The notes under the pieces are model-generated. The model did no database searches. It worked only from the letters and a program-made list of their open reading frames with translations, and had not been told where the DNA came from. Shown piece after piece: positions 23,125 through 31,340 of a stretch of 64,000 nt of DNA (position 1 is the stretch's first letter; each line of letters begins with the position of its first letter). This DNA is from Microglena sp. YARC (lineage: Eukaryota > Chlorophyta > Chlorophyceae > Chlamydomonadales > Chlamydomonadaceae): contig CM039463.1 in NCBI GenBank assembly GCA_022414725.1, positions 82,026,154 to 82,090,153 on the forward strand, in the 5' to 3' direction. Position numbers and translations under genes: made by a program.

Positions 23125-23958
23125 TTAAGGAGAAGCAGTCATTCCAAACATGCGAATGAAACGCCAGAACACCATAGGATCAAGGGGCTTGGTGAAGGGG
23201 TCAGCACAGTTGTCCTTAGTGTTAACATAGGCAACATCCACCTGGCCATCCTCCACCAGCTCCTGGATATAGTGATGGATGACATCAATGTGCTTGTTGC
23301 GAGGGAGCAGCTGACAGTCATTGGCCCAGCTCAAGGACCCCAAGTTGTCACCCTGAATGGTGACCAGGTCACAAGGCAGCCCTAGATCAATTCTCAACTT
23401 TTTCAACCATTGCACCTCCCTGGCAGTCTGAGACAGGGCCTGATACTCAGCCTCACTGGAGCTAACAGCAACAGTGGGTTGCCTTTTGCTCATCCAATTC
23501 ACAAGGCAGCCTCCAGCAAGCACAGCATAGCCAGTCTGAGATCTCCTGTCAGACCCATCATCAGCAAAGGATGAGTCACTAAAGACAGTAAAAGAGAAAC
23601 CAGGGCTGTGAGTGTAAGTGAGGCCCAGATGGGAATGTTCTCTCAAATACAAAAGCAAGCGCTTGGCTGCAGCCCACAGGGGGGCAGTGGGTTGAGCAGA
23701 AAAACCTGGACAGGTAGCTAACAGCAAAAGAAATATCAGGCCTTGTGCAGGTAGCCAGGTACAGCAAAGCCCCCACAAGAGAGAGGTACTGGCTATTAGA
23801 GGCCAGAGGTTCTCCAGGAGGATCAGTGACAGTGCACTTGGACATGGGAACTGAAAACTTGGGCTTGGTAGCAGCAGTGAGACCAAACTGCTCCACCAGC
23901 TCAACAATGTAGGAGTGCTGGGAGAGGTCGATCTTAACACACCTGCCATCAGAATCAA
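23125..23958 (-). CDS. pol: Copia Pol: RNase H and C-terminus
   Basis: RNase H of the element. The genuine part starts near 23.7 kb with AAKRLLLYLREH. Catalytic residues are visible in FSDSSFADD (Asp), SSSEAEYQAL (Glu) and IQGDNLGSL (Asp), followed by NKHIDVIHHYIQEL, all typical of copia RNase H. The protein ends naturally with a TAA at 23125-23127 after a DPFTKPLDPMVFWRF block, the usual C-terminus of the family. The first ~80 codons of this open frame (above about 23.72 kb) are out of phase with the real protein. Confidence 0.9.
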   Translation of the reverse strand: MILMAGVLRSTSPSTPTLLSWWSSLVSLLLPSPSFQFPCPSALSLILLENLWPLIASTSLLWGLCCTWLPAQGLIFLLLLATCPGFSAQPTAPLWAAAKRLLLYLREHSHLGLTYTHSPGFSFTVFSDSSFADDGSDRRSQTGYAVLAGGCLVNWMSKRQPTVAVSSSEAEYQALSQTAREVQWLKKLRIDLGLPCDLVTIQGDNLGSLSWANDCQLLPRNKHIDVIHHYIQELVEDGQVDVAYVNTKDNCADPFTKPLDPMVFWRFIRMFGMTASP

Positions 23959-24184
23959 GTGTACAAGTCATGTCCAATGAAAGGAACTGGACAGGTACAC
24001 CCATTTCCTTGACTTCCCACCCAGCTGCTTCCATAGCCTTGATCAGCAAGGCATACCTATGCAGCTCACTAAAAGCACAGATAAAGTCATCCACATAGGT
24101 CAGGACATAGCTCCACCCACCAGTAGAATCCCTCCTGAAATACAGAGCAGGTTCAGCTTTGCACATGGTAAAAACCGTGGGCAA
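23579..24184 (-). CDS. pol: Copia Pol: reverse transcriptase, YVDD half
   Basis: This piece contains the catalytic YVDD motif (residues 30-33 from the first Met of this frame), then the thumb and connection region with YLSLVGALLYLATCTRPDIS, a highly conserved copia signature. The first Met is internal to Pol, not a real start. The frame is lost near 23.7 kb, where the RNase H frame takes over after SYLSRF. Confidence 0.9.
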   Translation of the reverse strand: MPTVFTMCKAEPALYFRRDSTGGWSYVLTYVDDFICAFSELHRYALLIKAMEAAGWEVKEMGVPVQFLSLDMTCTLDSDGRCVKIDLSQHSYIVELVEQFGLTAATKPKFSVPMSKCTVTDPPGEPLASNSQYLSLVGALLYLATCTRPDISFAVSYLSRFFCSTHCPPVGCSQALAFVFERTFPSGPHLHSQPWFLFYCL

Positions 24185-25244
24185 CCAAAACCTGCTTTAC
24201 ATCTTTGCTCCAAGCCCTGGGTGCCTGCTTCAAACCATAAAGAGATTTAATTAGCTTGCACACAAGGGGAACATTGTCAGGACCAAGTTCATGAAAGCCC
24301 TCAGGCTGGTAGCAGAACAGGTCCAGACCAGGTTCCAGCTTGGCATTCAAGAATGCAGTCTTGATGTCCAGCTGCCTCACAAACATTTTTCTATGAGTGA
24401 TGGCAGCAAGGAGCACACGAAGACCTGCTTTAGAGGAGACGGGGGCATATACATCATGGTAGTCCAGCCCAGGACGTTGCAGAAAACCACGAACTACAAA
24501 ACGAGCTTTAAAACGTAAAGAACCATCAGCCCCATGTTTCTTGACAAATAACCATCTGCCAGATAGAATCCTCTGCCTAGGAGGCTGTGGAGTGAGGACC
24601 CAAGTGCCATGAGCATGGAGGGAGGCCATCTCATCCTTCATAGCCTGCAGCCAGAGATCTCTGTCTGGGTTGGTAGGTAACATTGCAGCTTTATAAGAGA
24701 GTTCAGTAGAGGTAGAAATAAAAGCCCCCACGTACAAGCAGTGTACTTGTACATGGGCAGCGGGGATATCAGCAGTATCAGCAGTAACCGGTAATAAAGC
24801 CCCCAGCGCAGCACTCATGCGTGGTTGAACAAGGCCGGCCTCCTTTGCCTCTAAATCGTCGAAGCCTGGGTACACTGGAACACCCCAGCCATACGCAGTA
24901 TCTGACCCGGACCAGTGTTCGAGGTCATCACTCACATCATCTGTGACGGCCACATCGTCGCAATGCCTGGTCCGGTATAAACCACCAGGTATAGCAGGGG
25001 GTGAAGTGATCAACAACTCCCGCGAGCTATCCGAATAGGTGGACGGGGGGTGGCGACTAGTGGGCAGTGGACCTGTACTAGGTTCCACTATGACCCGAGG
25101 CTGTCCTAATCCTACGACTTCACCGACGAAACGTGGCGCAGAGGAAGGCCCCGGCGACCCCCTGAGATTCGAATAAATTAGAGCTTGAAGGAACATCAGA
25201 CTCCCCCTGGCCCAATGCCGCCGCACGCGATACAGCACCATCAT
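24153..25244 (-). CDS. pol: Copia Pol: linker and reverse transcriptase, N-terminal half
   Basis: About 180 poorly conserved residues rich in Ser, Pro and Gly precede the reverse transcriptase. The domain begins with DRDLWLQAMKDEMASL and continues through GRWLFVKKHGADGSLRFKAR, the fingers motif RGFLQRPGLDYHDVYAPV, and QLDIKTAFLNAKL with the first catalytic Asp. YGLKQAPRAW follows near the end. The frame is lost just after HGFY, where the active-site half continues one frame over near 24.17 kb. Confidence 0.9.
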   Translation of the reverse strand: MMVLYRVRRHWARGSLMFLQALIYSNLRGSPGPSSAPRFVGEVVGLGQPRVIVEPSTGPLPTSRHPPSTYSDSSRELLITSPPAIPGGLYRTRHCDDVAVTDDVSDDLEHWSGSDTAYGWGVPVYPGFDDLEAKEAGLVQPRMSAALGALLPVTADTADIPAAHVQVHCLYVGAFISTSTELSYKAAMLPTNPDRDLWLQAMKDEMASLHAHGTWVLTPQPPRQRILSGRWLFVKKHGADGSLRFKARFVVRGFLQRPGLDYHDVYAPVSSKAGLRVLLAAITHRKMFVRQLDIKTAFLNAKLEPGLDLFCYQPEGFHELGPDNVPLVCKLIKSLYGLKQAPRAWSKDVKQVLVAHGFYHVQS

Positions 25245-25265
25245 TACCTGGCCTGGGACGCATCG

Positions 25266-25710
25266 TCATCCCATGACCAGTAAAGCGGTCAACAATCGGG
25301 GTTGGTAAAGGGCCCAGGACATTGTCAGTAGTATCAAGCCTTTACCGATGATAGCGGCAGGGGTGCGAGAAAAATACTGAGATCCATCATAGGGAAAAAG
25401 CCCAGGGATACAGTTATAGCTAAACTGTTCATAGAAGAGCACATCACGACTCTCTACCACCTGGCGCAAACTTCGGAACCCAAACAAAATAACCCTTACT
25501 CACCAGAGAATACCCAACCAGTCTACCAGATAACGCCCTTTCGTCAAGCTTATTGCGCTTCTTCCCATTCACCAAGGTAACATAGCATGGGCACACCGAA
25601 CACGCGCAATAACGATACATCAGGTAGAACCCCAAAGAACAACTCATAAGGAGTCTTGTCACCCTGATTAGGCAGCCGGTTGCGTAGGTAACACGCGGCG
25701 AGGAAGGCAT
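25266..25710 (-). pseudogene. pol: Copia Pol: integrase C-terminus and linker, frameshifted
   Basis: Two overlapping frames continue Pol. The first (25444-25710) has NGKKRNKLDERALSGRLVGY, which matches the conserved post-core block of copia integrases. The second (25266-25487) continues with RQVVESRDVLFYEQF, the usual SRDV/FxE motif. At least two indels, near 25.6 and 25.48 kb, separate the pieces. A third is needed to reach the reverse transcriptase frame. Confidence 0.8.
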
Positions 25711-26839
25711 AGGGCCAGAAGGACTTAGTGAGCTTAGACTCCAAGTGAATGCTCCTAGCTACGTTCTGAAGGACCCCATTGTACCGTTCCACAGTCGCAT
25801 TCTGCTGAGCAGTGTAAGCCATGGACAATTCATGCACAGCACCAACCGATTCTAACCAATCCTCGAACCACTTCACTATAAATTCCTTAGCCCTGTCAGA
25901 CCTAAGACACTTGAAAACAAATCCATGCAGCTGAGTCATCCATCTGAGGATGGTAGTTTGAACTGCTAAGGGAGCTTCATCCCTGGTTCTCAAGCACAAG
26001 ACCTCAGCATAGCCAGAGTATTGGTCAGTGAGACACAGAACATAAAACTCCCCACGCAAGCCCCTAATATTAATTGGCCCCATGATGTCCAAGTGAAGGC
26101 GTTGTAATGGGGCACGGATCCTAGTTTTGCTTTCTTTAGGAAAAGGGATACGTTTTCCCTTTGCCTTCTGACAAGCATCACATGGGATCTTAGACAGTCT
26201 TTGCACATGTTGGAGAGTGAGGGGTAAGTTCTGAACCAAACCCTTCCTTACAAGGTTGTGCATGGCATCATAGCCAGGGTGACCCAGCCGCCTATGCCAC
26301 AACCATTCAGGAGTGGTAGGGATCACAACTCCACCATCCTCATCAACATCAAGAGCAAAAGCTGGATAATCTTCAGCACCATACAAACGGCCACGAGGGG
26401 TGTGACAAGGCCTACATGCAAACTTGTACACACCATCACTGGAGGCAGGGAAAGACCACAGAACAGAAGAGCCCTGTGTGGCAGTACAACTAAGACTATC
26501 AAAAGAAATCTTGCAGTTGTGAGCATGGGCAACAGCATTTACTGACATGAGGTTCACCGGACAGTGTGGGATGTAGAGAACATTGGTTAAAGTGATTGGT
26601 GTTGGTAACCAATCACTACATAACACAATAGAACCCTGACCCACAGACCGTTGAACCACACCATCACCAAATTTAACTGCTGGCCCAGTCTCAGAAGCAT
26701 GAAACACAGTGAACAAAGACATATCACCTGTGATTGACATCCCAGCTCCAGAATCAACATGCCAGACACCCTCAGACAGGCTCGGGCTGCAGACATTTGA
26801 AAATTTCGCAGTGCAAGAGAAAAGGACAGAGCGTACCTC
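25550..26839 (-). CDS. pol: Copia Pol: protease and integrase
   Basis: This frame follows the Gag amber codon directly, in phase. The first 33 codons lead into the protease active site (WHVDSGAG), so no separate start is needed; the first Met is at 26740. Counting from that Met, the integrase zinc-binding residues are H149 and H154 (WHRRLGHP) and C187 and C190 (CDAC). The catalytic triad is D218 (LHLDIMGP), D282 (LRSDRAKEF) and E318 (NATVERYNG), with 35 residues between the second and third, i.e. DD35E. The RAKEF tail replaces the more common NGGEF. The frame ends artificially at 25550. The conserved continuation (VCPCYVTLVNGKKRNK) is one frame over, so an indel lies near 25.6 kb. Confidence 0.9.
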   Translation of the reverse strand, partial: EVRSVLFSCTAKFSNVCSPSLSEGVWHVDSGAGMSITGDMSLFTVFHASETGPAVKFGDGVVQRSVGQGSIVLCSDWLPTPITLTNVLYIPHCPVNLMSVNAVAHAHNCKISFDSLSCTATQGSSVLWSFPASSDGVYKFACRPCHTPRGRLYGAEDYPAFALDVDEDGGVVIPTTPEWLWHRRLGHPGYDAMHNLVRKGLVQNLPLTLQHVQRLSKIPCDACQKAKGKRIPFPKESKTRIRAPLQRLHLDIMGPINIRGLRGEFYVLCLTDQYSGYAEVLCLRTRDEAPLAVQTTILRWMTQLHGFVFKCLRSDRAKEFIVKWFEDWLESVGAVHELSMAYTAQQNATVERYNGVLQNVARSIHLESKLTKSFWPYAFLAACYLRNRLPNQGDKTPYELFFGVLPDVSLLRVFGVPMLCYLGEWEEAQ

Positions 26840-28939
26840 CTATTTCTTGTCCAAAGCATACCCATCAATCTGAGCCTGCAAGGAGGCCAGCTGCCGCGGA
26901 GTAAGCACACCTGGAAGGGCCAAGGCCATGGGCACCGGATTGGTAACCGGTGCACCAGGCTTGGTCTTACGCAGGTGCGGATGCTTCGTGAAACAGCGAT
27001 CCTCCGAGTGGGTCGTCTTGCTGAGGCATGGGCCCCAAGTGCAATCCAGACGTCGCTTGTTGGAACCAGAACCCTGAGAACCAGATCCCTGCCCACGCTG
27101 AAACGCAGCATTGGCAGGAACCTGGGGAGCGTCCCGGGACCAACCAGGATGCCTGGAGTCGGACCTGGGGAGAGCAATGTTCAAAATGTCGAGAGACCGA
27201 TATGCCTCCAGACAAGACCAGTAATCTACAGTCTGTCTGTTAGCCAACATCATACCGTACTGGATCCGCAGCGATTCAAATCGGATCAAACGGATCCCAT
27301 TCACAATGGTTTCCATGGCGTGGCGCTGAGTGACAGGATGTCCAGCACTGCGGAGGTCAGTGCACAGACTGCGAACTATGCGAAAGAAATCATCGACACG
27401 GTCAGAAGGGCCCATGTGCGCATTATGAAGTTCGATACGCATGAGAGGGACTCTAGAGGCAAGGGCATCAGACTGCGTCTTCCGGATATCCAAAAGGATA
27501 TCCCGAGGGGTGGCAAAGTCCTGGTATACCTTGACCATATCGTCCTCCATGTTCGCGAGCATCATAGTTAAACACATGAACTCCTGACGTTCGAGAGGCA
27601 GTGCACTGAAACCCAACAGTGCAGGATCAAACCGAGACTCACCATGAATGAGGGTATTAGACCCAGCTCCAATCGCAGAAGGGACAGGAGCCAAGGACCT
27701 ACGAATGTCCATGAAATACTCCGCAGCAAGACCAGCGTCAAGAGCGCGCTGGTCGTCTATGTTCCTAATCACAGGAATGGACCTCGCAACACTCATAAGC
27801 AGCTCGAAATCTGGGCTAACAGGACACCGAGGGACAGGCACTCGCACAAACTGATAACCAAGCTTCTCGTGATCACTACGCCTCGTACCACCAAAGGAAA
27901 CACCATGATCTGGGGGATACAGAATCCCAGAAGTGACTGGACCAAGAAAAGAACGACACCTGGTACCAAGCTCAGAGAAAGCCATCACTCGGCGATGCCT
28001 CAGCTTCACACTAACATTTGCCATTGTAGCCTGCATATCCATCCGACCGTACAAAGAGCGGTTCAAGGACTCACCATCCCGTCGATCCTGGTTGATCAGG
28101 CGGTAGTCCCGCAAGTTTAAAGTCGGAGGAGATCCACCAGTGAGCAGATGCTCCCAAGATTCGCATGACCGCGTATATAGCATAGGAGGAGGGCCAGGGG
28201 CAGGAGGCAGCTCCACCGGCGGAGGCGGAGGGGGTTCCAGGGAGGCACCAGCAGCAGAGGTGCGTGCAGAGGAAACAGCAGCCTCGCGAGAGCGAGTGTG
28301 GTAGCCAGGGAGGCCACGCTCCATGGGGGCAGATGCAGAGGAAAAAGAAGCAAAGCCCTTCAAGAAAGTGGGCTTAGCCACCTCCGGGTAAGCCGGGGGA
28401 ACAGGCTCAAAGGGAGGCGCCGACGAAGGCTGAGGCTGATACACAGGCGAAAGCTCTCGATTAGGCATCTGCTGATCAGCAGGCTCATACACCGGCGAAA
28501 CAGCGGAAGTCTCAAAGACACGAGTGGCAGCAGCAGATGGGGTCACGCCACCGAAGTCAGCACTCGTAGCACTCTTCAAGTCCTCCTCATCATCAGTAGT
28601 AGTAGAGTAGTCTTCATCATAATTGAAGGGGACGCAATGAGGCTGCGGGTCTGATGCACAACGGATGATCTGTGTCTGTACACAACACAGCTTCATCAGG
28701 ACATCCTCAACATCAGAGGACAGGCGTCGAACATTGAGAGAAGGAACCGTAAAGTTGGAGGATTGATCGGGGGGGGTTACTTCCTTGATGGCGGAAGGAC
28801 CCTCCTCTCCGGCAGCAGAGGCCGCTGGCGCGCAGTCGTCTAGCCAATCTAGAGGAACCTTCACCCCCGTTGGGAGGATTCGGTCGCATCCATTGCTCAC
28901 AATGACACTGCGGATCCCACGAGCCCATGAAAACACCAT
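26840..28939 (-). CDS. gag: Copia Gag polyprotein, 699 aa, ending in amber
   Basis: Structural protein of the retrotransposon, expected to form the cytoplasmic virus-like particle. The N-terminal ~440 residues are long, acidic and Pro-rich (for example PPPPPPVELPPAPGPPP) and unlike the short Gag of most copia elements. Residues of about 450-620 look like the helical Gag core: an ALPLERQEFMCLTMMLANM stretch, then HNAHMGPSDRVDDFFRIVR and a GHPVTQRHAMETIVNGI segment. Near the C-terminus a Cys/His knuckle CTWGPCLSKTTHSEDRC (C-x4-C-x5-H-x4-C) deviates from the canonical C-x2-C-x4-H-x4-C. The start Met at 28939 is 89 bp from the LTR. An upstream ATG (28997) opens a different, shorter frame. The frame ends in TAG, and Pol continues in the same frame. 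Gag is the only intact long frame of the element. Confidence 0.88.
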   Translation of the reverse strand: MVFSWARGIRSVIVSNGCDRILPTGVKVPLDWLDDCAPAASAAGEEGPSAIKEVTPPDQSSNFTVPSLNVRRLSSDVEDVLMKLCCVQTQIIRCASDPQPHCVPFNYDEDYSTTTDDEEDLKSATSADFGGVTPSAAATRVFETSAVSPVYEPADQQMPNRELSPVYQPQPSSAPPFEPVPPAYPEVAKPTFLKGFASFSSASAPMERGLPGYHTRSREAAVSSARTSAAGASLEPPPPPPVELPPAPGPPPMLYTRSCESWEHLLTGGSPPTLNLRDYRLINQDRRDGESLNRSLYGRMDMQATMANVSVKLRHRRVMAFSELGTRCRSFLGPVTSGILYPPDHGVSFGGTRRSDHEKLGYQFVRVPVPRCPVSPDFELLMSVARSIPVIRNIDDQRALDAGLAAEYFMDIRRSLAPVPSAIGAGSNTLIHGESRFDPALLGFSALPLERQEFMCLTMMLANMEDDMVKVYQDFATPRDILLDIRKTQSDALASRVPLMRIELHNAHMGPSDRVDDFFRIVRSLCTDLRSAGHPVTQRHAMETIVNGIRLIRFESLRIQYGMMLANRQTVDYWSCLEAYRSLDILNIALPRSDSRHPGWSRDAPQVPANAAFQRGQGSGSQGSGSNKRRLDCTWGPCLSKTTHSEDRCFTKHPHLRKTKPGAPVTNPVPMALALPGVLTPRQLASLQAQIDGYALDKK

Positions 28940-29008
28940 TAAGTTTGGTAAGTTTCACAAAGCCGGCAGGAGGCCCTCGCGGAAGTTGCATTATCAAAGC
29001 AGTGGTAG

Positions 29009-29028
29009 TGATGAGGAGCCCAGTAACC
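29009..29028 (-). promoter_or_regulatory. Candidate primer binding site
   Basis: Immediately inside the 5' LTR the element strand reads GGTTACTGGGCTCC. This resembles GGTTATGGGCCC, the complement of the initiator tRNA-Met anticodon region used as a half-tRNA primer by Drosophila copia, with one extra base and one change. A 3'-end complement of the TGGTATCAGAGC type is not present. The assignment is an inference. Confidence 0.4.
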
Positions 29029-29352
29029 TATCAGCTTGAAATCACTCCGGTAGAGTGGACAGTAGATTAAAGCAGCGGAACAGACGCACCAATCTATACA
29101 CGGAGACAAGGATAACGTTACAGACACAGGAGACCCATAAAGGGGCACCTGTGGTGAAAGGAGGCGGTAGACAGGAACCTAACAGGGTACAGATCAGACC
29201 GGAGACGTAGGTGACAGGAAGCTGCCACTGAGTCATCTCAAGATGACTCAGTCCCACGGGAAGCTGGCTCAGGAGAGCCGATAGTTCTAAGGGAGTACAT
29301 AAGTAGTCACCAAGTCATAAAACGCGTGAGAGCACCGCTATACATGCTGATA
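29029..29352 (-). repeat. 5' LTR of copia copy 2
   Basis: 324 bp, identical to the 3' LTR by eye. The promoter should lie here, reading towards lower coordinates, but I see no unambiguous TATA box. Confidence 0.95.
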
Positions 29353-29357
29353 ATTTC
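29353..29357. repeat. Target site duplication, right half (ATTTC)
   Basis: ATTTC immediately right of the GCTGATA LTR end, followed by TCCGTTTAGC as in the uninterrupted units. Confidence 0.93.
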
Positions 29358-30244
29358 TCCGTTTAGCACAATTCTGATGGAATCCTTCTATCAGGCTGTT
29401 TGTTTGTATGTTGAGTCCAGAGGTAGCGAAATAGGCTTTGGGGACTTGCCTAACCATGATATCAGGAGGTGCTAAAACGAAAAAACACTGATGAACTGAA
29501 CCCCAGGCTGATACGGAACCACTAACATGCGGTTGTATTGGAACTTACATAGCTTCAGCCAGCAATTTGGATGCTCGCCGTCTTTGGCAGTGGAAAAATG
29601 ATTACCAGGGAATTTATGTAAAATGCACTTGGATTGGTACATGGTTTGTCAGCCAACTATGGGCTGCTCACCGTCTCCCAATTCCTAGTTCCCCCGAGTG
29701 ATACCCACTGAAACTAAGGAGCTTACCAAGCGGATTATATAGCTTGTCCAGGTCTCACCAATGTGGCTGGCCCTGAGGCAGGGCAGGGCCCCTGCCAGTT
29801 ATGGTATGGTACTGTATGTACGATGTACCATATGCTGATACACTAGCAACGGAGGATTGAGTGCAGTTTATGGGAACCAACTTTGAGTTCGGAATTAAGT
29901 ATCGTATGTTGGAACTTTTATATGCATGTCTTCATATGCCTTGATTGTTGTGTTAAACTTTGCATGTGTACCTTGGCGAATAAACTTTGGTGCACAACCT
30001 GAACTTGTAACTGCATTTCAGAATATGAGGCGGACCCCCTGATTTCAGCAGTGGTAGTAGACTAGTAGGGGCCTAGGTTGTTCAAGACGCTGCGACGCAG
30101 ACGCAGCACTAAAGGGTCCGTTGCATCACAGACGCAGCTTCAGTGGGTTCGTTGCGTCTCAGCATGCAGGCTATGAAATTGCTTGCGTGTCAGCATGCAG
30201 GCTGTAAAATTGCTTGCCTCACGGAGAGAGAGAGAGGGCTTGTT
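29358..30244. repeat. 3.43-kb array, unit 4, right part and array end
   Basis: After the target duplication of copia copy 2 the unit resumes at TCCGTTTAGCACAATT and matches unit 3 up to GGGCTTGTT at 30244. There the other units continue into the (AATTTC)n LINE tail, but this one changes to unrelated sequence. The last unit therefore lacks the LINE fragment. Confidence 0.9.
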
Positions 30245-30953
<709 letters not shown>

Positions 30954-31049
30954 GTCGTTAAACTCAGTCAAACATTGCTGAGACGGGACAGCAGCACAGC
31001 CTGCCAACCCTCCGACTGCAGTTGCGACTGGGCCCCCCCATCACATGGG

Positions 31050-31135
31050 CGCGGGCAGAGGGCTGATCGGGGCTGATCGGGGCTGATCTGTGGGCGCGGG
31101 ATCAGCCGGATCAGCCGGGAAGTCGGGAACCCAGA
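31050..31135. repeat. GGCTGATC direct and inverted repeats upstream of V-ATPase E
   Basis: Three direct copies of GGCTGATCGG-like sequence (31059-31090) are followed by two GGATCAGCC copies in inverted orientation. They lie 200-290 bp upstream of the ATG at 31341. They could be regulatory or structural; no function is shown. Confidence 0.5.
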
Positions 31136-31340
31136 AACATGTCCCGGCTGATTTGAGAGCTACAGGGAAACTGGCCCGTCCGGCACTACGAGTACCGCAG
31201 AAAACGTACCGGTCCGGCATTTTGCTCATGCTCATTCCCTTGCATGGAAATAGTGTGCGGCAGAGCCACCTACCCTCGAATTCATTGCGCTAGCTTATAC
31301 TCACCTAGATTATTGTCATCTTCTGTAAATCCTTGCAAAA

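Larger units (their letters stand above)
22430..29352 (-). mobile_element. Complete Ty1/copia LTR retrotransposon, copy 2
   Basis: A 6923-bp element on the minus strand. Both LTRs are 324 bp and I find no difference between them. They are flanked by ATTTC on each side (22425-22429 and 29353-29357). The uninterrupted site TTTGATTTCTCCG is present in the neighbouring array units, so insertion point and duplication are certain. Domain order is Gag, protease, integrase, reverse transcriptase, RNase H. Integrase before reverse transcriptase is diagnostic of Ty1/copia. Gag and Pol share one frame, separated by a single TAG. Pol is broken by several frameshifts although the LTRs are identical, so these may be sequencing indels or recent damage. 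The element interrupts unit 4 of the 3.43-kb array. Confidence 0.97.
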
